Shown one piece after another: positions 45,104 through 55,174 of a DNA stretch of 64,000 bases. The stretch lies in the NCBI GenBank assembly GCA_030789695.1, contig CM061134.1, positions 59,589,334 to 59,653,333 on the forward strand. Direction: 5' to 3'. Both the position numbers and the translations under genes were made by a program. Below the pieces are notes generated by a model, which saw nothing but the letters and a program-made list of their open reading frames with translations, searched no databases and was not told the origin of the DNA. This DNA comes from Scilla litardierei (taxonomy: Eukaryota > Streptophyta > Magnoliopsida > Asparagales > Asparagaceae). Within the stretch, counting starts at the first letter, position 1; the number at the start of each line of letters is the position of its first letter.

Positions 45104-48086
45104 CAGGGCTCTTTGTAATCTTAACTGGATTCGGCTTCTTCCTCTTTCATACTTAGAGCATACCAACTCTGGGACAAGCGATCACTCTCCAATGATTATT
45201 TTTCTTCATTCTAAGGTACACTCTTTTCCCATGCCTTTTAAATTTTATAACGCTTGGTGTTCGTACTTGGGATGCCAGGAAACGGTTCAAAAATGCTGGG
45301 CATCGGATAGAAGTCTGGGCACTTGTCCACTTTTTTTGCAGAAACTTGGACTTAAGCCTATGAAAATACTTGTGGATAAGCTGAAATTTCTCAAAGGGAG
45401 GCTCAGGAATCTTTCGGATGCATGCAGACACAATTCTGATGTGGCCACTTGCAGGCTCAATCTGGAAGCCATTCAATCGAACAGAAATTTCCCAAATAGC
45501 CCAGAGTTGCAGGTCCTTGCGCAAGCTGCCGCTATTAAACTTACTGATGCTCTCGATGTCGAGGAGACAGATCTTAGGCAAAAGAGTTGCCAAAACTGGC
45601 TCCACATAGGTGACAGAAATTCAAAGTTTTTTATAACGCTATGAAGACAAGGAATTGTCATAACAATCTAAGCCATCTAGTTAATTCTGATGGTACCATG
45701 AAATTGGATATTGTTTGGCTTAGAGACGAGGCAGCTACATTTTATGAGAAGCTATACACACAAGACCATTATTGGAACGTTTTTCCAAATTTAATTCCTA
45801 AGCGTAAGGTAACTCCTGAAGCTGCTCGTTGGTTGAATAGGAATGCTACTGCAACTGAGATTAAGGAAGCAGTATTTCAGATTGTTAAAGATAAAGCTCC
45901 AGGTCCTGACGGGTTCAATGCATTCTTTTATCAGCACGATTGGGATATCATTGGTAAAGAAGTCACTATGGTCGTGTCTTCCTTCTTCAAATCGGGAAAT
46001 ATGCTGCGCCAAATTAACCACACTTTCCTCACTTTAGTCCCCAAAAATTCGAAGGCCTCTGAGCTGGGTGATTACAGACCTATTGCTTGCTGCAATGTTA
46101 TTTATAAGATCATCAGTAAAATTATTTGTAACATGCTGAAGATGGTAATTAATGAGCTGATTTCATCAAATCAGTCTGCTTTCCTTAAAGGGAGACTGCT
46201 CACCGATTGGTCCCTCCTGGCACATGAGCAGATCCGTGATTTCAGTAATCTAATGGGTTCCCGTGCATGCCTTAAGTTAGACCTTTGCAAGGCGTTTGAC
46301 AATGGTAATAGACAATTTGTGCTTTTCATTCTTCAACAAATTAGATTCCATGTCAAATTTCTTAACTAGATTTCTGAATGCATTTCAACGCCATCTTTTT
46401 CTGTCTTGGTAGATGGTTCTCCTGCGGGGTTTTTTTATGTCCAACAGAGGTCTGAGGCAAGGTGACCTTCTATCTCCCTATCTTTTTGTCCTTGTTATGG
46501 AAACCTTCTCTCTGCTTATGGCCAGAGCGGAAGCCTCACACTCTATTCATCCTATGAGAAGATCGGGAGCTATCTCGCACCTCCTATTTGCAGACGACCT
46601 TCTGGTATTTTTTCGTGCTAACTAGCATTCCTTTAAGGGCCTTGCTATTAGACACCTTCAAGTTGCTTATAGGGCTTAAGGTAAATTGGGATAAAAGCTC
46701 ACCCATCTTTGGTAAAGGTACTTGTAATCCTAGCGTTCTTGCTTCTAGCCTTGGCATTAAGAAGGTTTACTCTTTCTCTATCTATCTTGGTTTGCCATTA
46801 TCATCCAACTACCCAAAAGCATCCATGTATGCACGATTAACTGATAAGTGCAAGAAGAGGCTACATGGTTTGTCCTCGTCCCTACTTTCTATATTAGGCA
46901 GGATAGAGTTGGTACGCACTGTTATTTATGGCATAGTGGCTTTCAGGATGTTTGCCTTCCGTATTCCGACGTCAGTTTTGCGTACTATTACCTCTGCCTG
47001 CAGGAGGTTCATATGGGGAAAACAACACTCCTGGGCCTGGAGAGATTTATGTAAGCCTAAGGAAGAGGGATGTGTGGGGCTGAGACTCCTTACTGATCTT
47101 AACGTGGCTTCAGGAGTTAGGCTAACTTGGAGACTTTTATCTTCTGATGGGCCTTGGGTGCAGTATATGAGAAGGCGGTACATCTCAGTGCATCATGGAT
47201 TATTTAGTACTACTCCTAATCCTTCAAGTTCTGGCACTTGGAAATTCCTGCTGTGTAACCGCTGCATTTCTCAGAAACTCATCAAGCATGTAGTTCGGGA
47301 TGGAGCCTCTACATCTTTCTGGTTTGACAACTGGTTGCCATGTGGTCCTCTTGCCCTTCTGCATAATGCCCCCCTGGTGCCGATCAACAGTTGGCAAATT
47401 ATTATTGGTCTTCTGATAGGGGGTCTGACGACCCCCATATTCAGGCCCTCCTTCCCTTAATCCATCATTTACGTATTACCTCTGGAGCTGACACATGGGA
47501 ATGGATCCCTGGGAAAACTTGTTCCTTTCGTGAAGCATGGAACGACACCCATTTCAGAGGTTCTCCATTTACCTATTATGATATTGTCTGGCACAGAAAT
47601 CATGTCCCAAAGTGGTCCCTGACCCTCCTGTGTGCTTTCCACGGTAAACTCTTAACTCGGGACATTCTTCATAAATGGGGAGCCACACCAGCCAGAACTG
47701 TGTTTTATGTGATGATGGTTCTATATAGAGTATTAACCACTTGTTTTTTCGAATGCAACTACACTCGATATATTCTTTGTAGGAGCCTCCTAAAGCTGAA
47801 GATTACTGCTCCAGTACCTTCCTCTCTTGCTAGGGTTGGGGACCCTTTCTTCTTCCTTTATAATAAGAAGGATTGTGTGAGTATTCTTGCAAAAACTGCT
47901 CTTGCATCCATGATGTGGCACATTTGGAAGCAGCGATACAGTAGGATCTTTGAAGGGAAAGGAGTGGGTAAAACCGCCCTATTTGAGGCCACTGCGGCAG
48001 ATGTTCTCATTGCTCTTCGGGAGATCGACCGTGATCATCACTCGGCGGCGATTCCTTATGCAAATTGGGGTTTCAAAAATGTGTGA
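45099..48086 (+). pseudogene. LINE-A ORF2, 3' part: end of endonuclease, RT, zf-RVT (broken)
   Basis: Continues the endonuclease with RALCNLNW and the SDHSP histidine motif, then a linker. A one-base loss near 45637 shifts the frame. The RT in 45641-46369 has DKAPGPDGFN, LVPKNSKASELGDYRPI, NQSAFLKGR and KLDLCKAFDNG. TAG 46367-46369, a frameshift near 46430 and TAA-type stops near 46623 break the next part (RGLRQGDLLSPYLF, HLLFADDLLVFF). 46640-47460 covers the thumb and SACRRFIWGKQ. After a shift near 47390, the zf-RVT part (CSFREAWND, WHRNHVPK, MMWHIWKQRYSRIF) ends with TGA at 48084-48086. Dead copy. Confidence 0.85.
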
Positions 48087-48350
48087 ATCTACTTTACTTC
48101 TTTTGTATTATATATTGTACATATTTGGACCATAGGAGTGGCTGTGATGGAGCTAGTTAGTAGTGGGTGACAGCGCTTGTGCCCTATCCCCACTCTTTCT
48201 TTCCCCCTCCTAGTCCTCCTAGTGGATGGTTTGTATTGTTTATGTTTTTTATAAAGTTATGCATTTAGTCCTCCTAGTGGATGTTTTGTATTGTTTATGT
48301 TTTTTATAAAGTTATGCATTTAATCGTCTCTGTATTATGCATTTAATACA
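48087..48350 (+). other. LINE-A 3' untranslated region with a tandem duplication
   Basis: Has GACAGCGCTTGTGCCCTATC near 48170, as in LINE-B. A segment of about 63 bp (starting CTCCTAGTGGATG) is repeated in tandem at roughly 48206-48330. No poly(A) tail seen; the boundary is approximate. Confidence 0.6.
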
Positions 48351-48951
48351 TGCACTCAATTCATATATATATATATAGTTAGAATAAATGAGGGAGTATT
48401 GCTTTTTTCACCAAATTCATTTGTATGCCCTTGTAGTGAATATTCCTTACACTTTACTTGAGCACTCATATTCATTGATTATATCATAGATTGATTAAGA
48501 ATATTACTCCCACGCACGGAACAATGATTCATCATAGTCTTTATGAATTGAGTGCATGTATTCATGATGTTGCCTCATGGAACTATAATTTAGTGTTATG
48601 CATTTTCTTGCCATGTATGCACTTATAACATGATAATCATGTGGATTAAGTTCTAAACAAATAGGAATTGGCCAAACACATGCATAAACTCGTCATTGGT
48701 GAATGATGTAGGATTTTACTCAAACATGTCTCATATTATTATACAAACAAAAGAAGAAGAAAGAAAAGAATGAATGATAAATAAAATGCACCGTTCTTCC
48801 AACTTCATGAGTAGACGGATTCTCATGCATTAAGAAGCATTAAGGACTCGTGTCGAAAAATGAAGTATGTGGGAGTGCATGTAGAAAATATAAATAAACT
48901 TAGAGGATTCGAGAAGTTAAATCTGAGGGGTCCTTCTTGGCGTAATGCACT
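48351..48951. other. Unclassified AT-rich sequence
   Basis: Opens with an (AT)n-like run. No gene, LTR end or similarity that I can name. An A/G-rich stretch near 48745-48785 looks a little like the interior of the gag-only Ty3 element. Confidence 0.4.
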
Positions 48952-50035
48952 TGTTGAGTATTGGTGTTTCATACCAATCTTATTTTGATGATGATCACAA
49001 TATTATGTTGTTGCTAATGACTTTCATGTTTTAGTCTCTCAGTTTTATTTCAAGAATATCTTTCTTGGAGACTAATCACTTGGTGCAAGGATGGACATCA
49101 AGTGGAGAAGAGCCAAAGCTTGGACTCAAGGAGTGCCAAAGCTTGGAGATGATGGAGAGTAATCAAGGCATCAAGATTGAAGACTTAGACTCTAAGGAAA
49201 GCATTGTAATCCATGTAATTTACTTTATTGCTTTCTCTCTCTTTTGAGTCTAGGATTAATGTAATGCCTTGTTAGATGGTTTACTCATTCATGCATATGC
49301 ATCTAACCATCTTAGTGAGCCTTAGGATTATCATAGAATCCAACCCAATAGGGTCACTCTGTCCAAAGACTCATTTGGAGTCTCTGGCTTTCCGTCAGTC
49401 GCCTGCTGAAGGAAACACAGTCGACTGGGTGATCTCCAGTCGCCTGTAGATCCTTCTACAGTCATCTGATATGTACAGCTCAAGTCAACATTTCAATTGA
49501 CTCAAACTTGAGCTTTACGCACAGTCGACTATTGATCAGCTTACAGTTGCCTGTATAATTACAGTCGCCTGTAGATTGGTCATCAGTTGCCTGTCTAGCG
49601 TAAGTGTATTCTCTGCATCTCTCTGTTGTTTCTCCATATTATACAGCAGACGACTGATGAAGAATGTACAGTCGCCTGACTATTTGACAGTCGACTGTAG
49701 TATTAACATCAGTCGCCTGTATGGTCTTCTGGAGAAAGAGTGCAGCTCTCTGTTTCGATCCATCCCCTGCAGCAGTCGTCTGCTGAAGGATTAACAGGCG
49801 CCTGTCCTGTTTGTCAGTCGACTGTATTGTCTTCATCAGTCGACTGTCCTGCGAGGATTCAAATTTTGTATTAAATTTTGTATTCAAACTTTCTCAAAAT
49901 TCATCTCAAAATCCATTCCTTAACTGATGCAAATGCAAAAAGAACTATCCCTATAAAACCCGCATTGCAAATGCAAAATTCATCTCAAAACCCATTGCAG
50001 ATCTTCACCTAATAACACTCAGCTCAACTCAACTC
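48952..50035 (+). repeat. LTR remnant of another copia-type family, with CAGTCGNCTG array
   Basis: Starts TGTTGAGTATTGGTG and soon has TTTTGATGATGATCA, like the start of the SIRE LTRs. A dyad array follows at 49390-49845 and then a TATA box, CTATAAAACC, at 49951-49960, the same order as in copia-2. The end is not defined; no internal region of this element was found. Confidence 0.55.
49390..49845 (+). repeat. CAGTCGACTG / CAGTCGCCTG array
   Basis: About 16 copies of a 10-mer of the form CAGTCGNCTG (some with one change), many preceded by A or T and followed by T, at irregular spacing. CAGTCGACTG is a perfect palindrome. The array ends about 105 bp before the TATA box. Confidence 0.8.
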
Positions 50036-50837
50036 AAGAGAGAGAATGACAGAGAAAGAAGCGAGAGAGGAGATAGAGAAGGAGAAAGCACCTCCAGCGA
50101 AGCGTGGAAAGAGATCATCAGAGAGCACGAAAGAGAGAGAGAGTAGCGACGACGACGTTGGATTCCTCGCCAAAATGCAAATTGTTTTTGTGCGAACCAA
50201 ATACAAAGGCCCAATTTTTTTTGACCCAAATACAATACCACACAAATATCCAGTTAAATAATTGAAGCATAACAGATTAGATCACAAATACAGAGAAATT
50301 ATTTTTTGTGAACCAAATACAAAGCCCCACAACTATAGAATATGCCAAGAATTAAATACAGAGGCGTGAACCAGATCTGATAAAAAAGATCATATTTTTT
50401 GACCCAAATACAAAGATGATCTGATAAAAAAACCCCTAACTTTTTTGAACAAACTACAAAGATAATCAGGAATTATATACAGAATATGGAACAAACTACA
50501 AAGCAACACCCCAAGGCACTTGTCACCCCTTTCATGCTGCTTTTCGAAAATCCTCTGTCCTGCACACATTGAAAGGATCTAGCCTAAGAGGAATAATTTG
50601 CACGTATGAATATGACATGATCTTTAATATCAAATACTCTTAGAGGACAAATGAAATCAAATTCCCATAGACCAATACTCGTTTACTTATAAAGAGAAAA
50701 AAAACAGAAGTAACAACTAAAAAGTCATTCAGCCTAAAATGTAGAATACTCTTAGTCTAATCGAAGTAAGAACATGAACAAAAACAAATTAAACTGCGTC
50801 ACGATCTGAAAAAAAGAAAGATTTACATAGTTCAACT
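50036..50837. other. Non-coding, with degenerate repeats of GAACCAAATACAAAG
   Basis: A short Lys/Glu-rich open frame at 50046-50261 shows no family. GA(A/C)CCAAATACAA(A/T) recurs near 50194, 50222, 50310 and 50400, often after a run of T; weaker copies follow to about 50510. Nothing else recognised. Confidence 0.45.
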
Positions 50838-51072
50838 ATCAGGAAACCAAACATCCCGAAACCCCTGAACTGGCTTCGGGACATCGCGGCCCTCGACAGT
50901 AATCTATCGTTTCATCCTATACTCCTCGACCTCCGCATCGGTCATGGCAGCCACCGACGGCGACTCCACGTAGAAGTTCTTCTCGAATGGGGTCAATCCA
51001 TCGAGGTCAGCAGCAAGGGCTGCTGGTGGCGGCTCTCTCCTGCCCGAGGACTCGAACCCCCTTCCATAATCA
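50838..51072 (-). pseudogene. DEAD-box RNA helicase (RH20/RH30 type), exon 2 fragment
   Basis: Minus-strand translation reads DLDGLTPFEKNFYVESPSV, then AAMTDAEVEEYRMKR, a stop, ITVEGRDVPKPV and FRDVWFPD: the region just before the Q motif in plant RH20/RH30 (DDX5/Dbp2 group) helicases, which unwind RNA in the nucleus. The acceptor TTTTTTCAG precedes it at 51073, and the phase matches exon 1 at 53649. The stop TAG (50904-50906) replaces an acidic codon. The helicase core that should follow is absent, so this is a broken 5' gene fragment. Confidence 0.82.
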
Positions 51073-52679
51073 CTGAAAAAAGGAAGTAAAGCATTGAGGC
51101 AGTTATTTTCTAGAATTAGGGTTTAGGGTTCTGTGCGGAGAATTAGGCAAGAGGTAAGAGGTAAGATCTGCCGGCGATTAAAGGTGTATTCAGTTATTAC
51201 TTTCAACAAAGTATAACCCTAAAAGAATGATTTTTTCATCTTTCCCTCATCTTTCCCTCATGTCCAAAGTTCGCATACTTCAGAGTCCACCCCTTTACCA
51301 AGCTTCTAAATTTGCAGAACTCACAATTTTCTGACTTGGCGACAAATAATTTCTAATTACCCACTTAAATCGCAAAAGCATTGATTCTTGAATTTCTAAA
51401 GCCCACATAATAATGCACACACAAAATACATGCACTACGGGATCTCGTGGCAGCTTCTGCAGCTTCTCGACATCCAACTGATTTAACGAAACCGAAACAC
51501 AAACATAAAAACACAGCTTTAACTTAAATTTTTTAAATATAAATATAAAAACTCACCAGAAACACTAAAATTCTGATGCCCACCATATTACATGCCAAAT
51601 TACACAAATCACTAAATACATCAGCAAACAAAAGCAAAATCCAACATAGCTGAAAAGAATCAAACAATTTTCTAATCTAATGAAACAAAGATCCAATCTT
51701 TATTCATACCGAACAAATAAATAACCCCCAACATATTAAAAAGCAAACTGAAATCAATTCAATGACATGGGCCTTATTAAAGATGTCATTTCCATCTCAA
51801 CAACCTTCAGGCTTTTTTACCGGTTATAAAAGGTCTTGTTTTTTGTTGCCTTAGCAAGTTTCCTTTCATCAAAGATATATGATATACCAAATGGACTTTG
51901 ATATATTATCTCAACCAATGCAAAGCATATCCTGTTGATATGTTAGCTGGTTAGCAAGGACCAAATTACATGGAAAAGAAGGGCTCTCTACTGTTTGTGA
52001 GAGAATTTTTGCAAATGGTTTCATGTCAGTTCAATACCAATTTTGCAAATGCTTTGTAATTACATGCACACTGATGTCAGTGTTCTTCTATGAGCAAAGT
52101 TGATTTTAGCGGTATGGATGTGGATCCGGAGTTCCTAACCATGTGAACTGAGATATCATGTTTGCAACTGACAAAGCAGCATATAGACATCCCTTAATTT
52201 CTATGTAAATATTCTTATGAGGATGAATTTTTATGATCATATAGACATCTCATTGTATAGTACTTCCTCTTTTACCTCTCAAAAGCTGTATGCTTTGAAT
52301 ATTATGAAAAGATTTCAAACCTTCAGCTTTTTAGACAAACATATAAGTTGTGTTTTTATTCACAGTATTGAACTTAGGAATCTTCCAGGCAATCCTTCAG
52401 GCTTCTAGACAAACAATGACACCAAGTAAATTAAAGAAACAGGTATTTACCATTAGCATTCCATGCATTCATAGATCACACATTAACTAAATATAAAATT
52501 TATGAATCCTGGAAGATTATTAGACTACTGAATCTACAGCTTGCACATTATTATTAAAAAAGGAAAATAGGATTCAATACCAACAAATAGCTGGAAAAGT
52601 ATTCCAAGTTTAAATGGATAAAGAGAAAGATGACATTAGACATTATAAGCATGCTTTTTATGTTAACTAAAAAATATAC
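51073..52679 (-). other. Intron-like sequence between gene fragments
   Basis: AT-rich, with no complete gene. One possible further exon piece lies near 51425-51477 (minus strand, VEKLQKLPRDPV after an AG), which I cannot assign. The rest gives no signal. Confidence 0.4.
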
Positions 52680-52773
52680 CTAAGAAAACTGCAGAAGGTT
52701 TCCCAGGTCGTGACTTGAACTCTGGATGAAACTGAACTCCAACATAATAAGGATGGCTAAGCAGCTCAATTAC
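52680..52773 (-). pseudogene. CTP synthase exon fragment (glutaminase domain, HPEF motif)
   Basis: Minus strand: acceptor CTTCGCAG, then [19 protein letters not shown] and [13 protein letters not shown], then donor GTATAT. This is the end of the class I glutamine amidotransferase domain of CTP synthase, with the His-Pro-Glu of the catalytic triad. CTP synthase makes CTP from UTP, ATP and glutamine. Ninety-four nt, in frame with the next exon fragment upstream. The other exons needed are missing. Confidence 0.82.
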
Positions 52774-52860
52774 CTGCGAAGATCAATAAATTTTATGCAT
52801 CAACATCGACACTGTCACACAATCAAAATCCCAAAAACATTGCATAAACAAAATGAATAC

Positions 52861-52944
52861 CTCCATTCTTTTTCCACTTTCATCTTTCCTGACAAATGCA
52901 AGGCCAGCACTTTCAAATTTTGCGATCATGTCAGGATGAACATG
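52861..52944 (-). pseudogene. CTP synthase exon fragment preceding the HPEF exon
   Basis: Minus strand: HPDMIAKFESAGLAFVRKDE, then SGKRME and donor GTATTC, matching the CTP synthase pattern P(D/E)M-ANLE-AGL-F-GKDE-G-RME. The intron to the next fragment is 87 nt (52774-52860) and joins in frame. The upstream side has no clear acceptor and the RHRYEV sequence expected there is not recognisable, so the exon is cut or decayed. Confidence 0.75.
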
Positions 52945-53648
52945 TAAAATGAGTATACTAAATTCGTGCACTCTACCGGCATAAATGCCCCCAATAAATG
53001 GTGGCTACAAAATTTTTGAAACATTTGATGCAACAAAGTCCAAGGATCATCCGTCTATGATTCAAAAAAAATCTATACAAAAAACATAACCAGAGTCATC
53101 CTTGCGAGTAAAACATGCATCTTTCTTAATGCAGCACAACTAAGCAATGAGATGTCTATATGCTCTGGTTTCATAATCTTTGCTGAAATTCCCAAGTATT
53201 GATACCAACAATTTTGTGCAATTCTTTGCAGAAACTACCATTTTTTAGATTGGACTTGCTCTCTCTAAAGAAACACACCACCTTTGACTTTTGTCTCAAC
53301 TCGTGGCCCTTGATTCTAGCTGCGAATGTGAAAGAACAACAGAAATCAGATGAAACCAGAGATACAGAATAATCATAGAAATTAGAAGAAAAAAGCTGAA
53401 ACAAAAATCAACAACTGATCAATGACCTTACCAAGAGAAGGAACATAAATCAACAAAAAATCTTACAAAAATCAGAAGTCATTGATTTTTGGTTTCTCAA
53501 ACGTTCTCATCAGAGTCACTCCCGGTGCCGTATCAAGGGTTGTGGAGAATCCCGTTGTTGATGTTCAGTCGACGGACACAACAGCTCAGTCGGCGATTCA
53601 GTACTTTGAGAATCGGGGTTGCAAAGGAGGATCCCAAATTTCTCTTAC
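52945..53648 (-). other. Intron-like sequence
   Basis: No gene recognised on either strand. It lies between the CTP synthase piece and helicase exon 1, ending at the helicase donor GTAAGAG (53648-53642). Confidence 0.4.
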
Positions 53649-53704
53649 ATCTTGCGATCGCGGTAGGAACCGGGGTCGCCAGCGTGGTCGTCGTAGCGAC
53701 TCAT
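53649..53704 (-). pseudogene. DEAD-box RNA helicase (RH20 type), exon 1 with start codon
   Basis: ATG 53704 gives MSRYDDHAGDPGSYRDRK plus two bases, then donor GTAAGAG. Plant RH20 begins with MSRYD and a similar G-D-(x)-(x)-SYRDR run. The phase (two bases left) fits exon 2 at 51072, whose next codons read DYGRGFESSGRR. The two exons are therefore from one gene, with a 2.6-kb gap that now also holds the CTP synthase exons. Confidence 0.78.
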
Positions 53705-54209
53705 GGTGGCGGATTTGAGCTTCGAGGAGAGAAATTGCGGGGCTTTTGTTGGTTGAGCTCCGAGGAGAGAAATTGTTGTTTCTGAGAAAGAGAGATAGTG
53801 GGAGAATCGAAGAAATCGCTGTTTCTGAGAGAGAGATAGTGGGAGAATCACCATCGCCAATGCCTCATCTGGATGTCCCAACATCTGCCCTAAACATCCC
53901 TATCTCTCGTTCTTCCCCTTTTTATTTCATTATTTCGTTCTTCACCAGCGCCAATGTCTATTGCTCTCTTGGGAAAGATCTCAGCAACCAACGCCTCTTG
54001 CTCTTCCCCAAAAGCAAACTTTTGCTATACCCAGTCAAATGGCAGGTCAGGAAAAGAAATGGGACCCACAAAGACTCAAAAATACAAACCCTTCATCTCT
54101 AAGTTTAATCTCAACCGTTCATTCTCCAACAATTAATCCTGGCCCTCTTTCTATCAACCCCTTTGTCCTAGTCAGCTTGTCCTAGTCAGCCCTAGGATTC
54201 AAAAATTGC
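53705..54209 (-). promoter_or_regulatory. Upstream region of the helicase fragment
   Basis: Presumed 5'UTR and promoter. Short tandem duplications occur at 53715-53845 (GAGCT-CGAGGAGAGAAATTG twice; GAGATAGTGGGAGAATC twice). TC-rich on the coding strand. No other gene seen. Confidence 0.4.
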
Positions 54210-55058
54210 TGTCAAATGTATAATAGATTTTGTAGGAATTTCTACGGATTTTTCGGAATACAAATATTGGAGCTGAGGAGTTTTGGGGCTACACATGGTC
54301 GTGTGTTACACTCCGCACAGTCGTGTGAGTGTAACACGTGCAACCCATGTGAGAGCAGCTCACACGGCCGTGAATGCCATCGCACACGGCCGTGTGGTTA
54401 ATAGGCCAAAGGACTACATTGCACACGGTCGAGCGACACGACCATATGGGGGAGATATTGCCCAAGCAGCCCAGCTCAACACGGTCGTGTTGACCAGTAA
54501 CACGACTGTGTTAAGCCTTGGAAAAAAGATAGTATCTCGGGAGTTTAGGTAATACAGTTACACGGTCATGTCATATTGACTCGACCGTGTCGATTTGAAG
54601 TGAAAGCCAACACTTGAGACTTGGTGACACGACCATGTCGATGTGCAACACGGTCATGATGACCAAGCTGATGCCAATGTTTAAGCTGTGATTTGGGTGA
54701 AGCTGCTATAATTTCTCAACCTGATTTGGATCCAAAACTTCAAGGGATGAGCTCGACTGCTGGATGGAGAAATGGAGGGCATGAATTCGACCAATAGAGC
54801 GTATATAACCATTATGTTAGGGGATTATCTCAGATATTCCCTTTCTTTCATTCATATTCTTCATTATATTAGGGTTTAAGCTGAGGGGAAGTGCGCAGCT
54901 GAGCACGAGGAATCTAGGGCAGAGCTTCAGTCTAATTTGCTGATAGAGATTCTAAACTCTCTCTTGATTTGGTTTCTTAGTTTTCAATCTATGTAATGAA
55001 CTATTTGACATTATCAATGGAATTTAGTATTTCTATTTCCATGATTTTGGCTAATCTC
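54210..55058 (+). repeat. Ty3-type LTR remnant with CACGGCCGTG array
   Basis: About a dozen CACGGCCGTG-like dyads (54291-54660), then TATA box GTATATAACC at 54801-54810 and a tail resembling the end of some Ty3 LTRs (TTTCTTAGTTTTCAATCTATG). No primer site or coding part is present. Boundaries and clade uncertain. Confidence 0.45.
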
Positions 55059-55078
55059 TGGTGTGTGGGTGTGTGTGG

Positions 55079-55145
<67 letters not shown>
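55059..55145. repeat. (GT)n microsatellite
   Basis: About 87 bp of nearly pure GT repeats. The His/Thr open frame on the other strand is an artefact of it. Confidence 0.95.
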
Positions 55146-55146
<1 letters not shown>

Positions 55147-55174
55147 TGTAATTAGGGATTGTTGCCCTCTATGA

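Larger units (their letters stand above)
22341..48350 (+). mobile_element. LINE-A: L1-type LINE, interrupted by nested LTR elements
   Basis: Two-ORF plant L1: ORF1 with a DUF4283-like domain and CCHC knuckle, ORF2 with endonuclease, reverse transcriptase and a C-terminal zf-RVT region. The Ty3 element 24908-45098 splits ORF2, and the reading frame resumes exactly after one copy of the TTGGA duplication. The left limit is set only by the end of copia-1 homology and the right limit by the end of 3'UTR similarity. No clear poly(A) or LINE target duplication was found. Confidence 0.75.

Noticed and set aside
48351..48951. Continuation of copia-1 right of LINE-A
   Set aside because: I looked for the RT and RNase H sequence expected after 22340 and found none, so LINE-A cannot be shown to be inserted in copia-1.
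50046..50261. Lys/Glu-rich 71-codon frame as a small host gene
   Set aside because: Purine-rich low-complexity sequence running into the degenerate repeat; no start context or homology that I can see.
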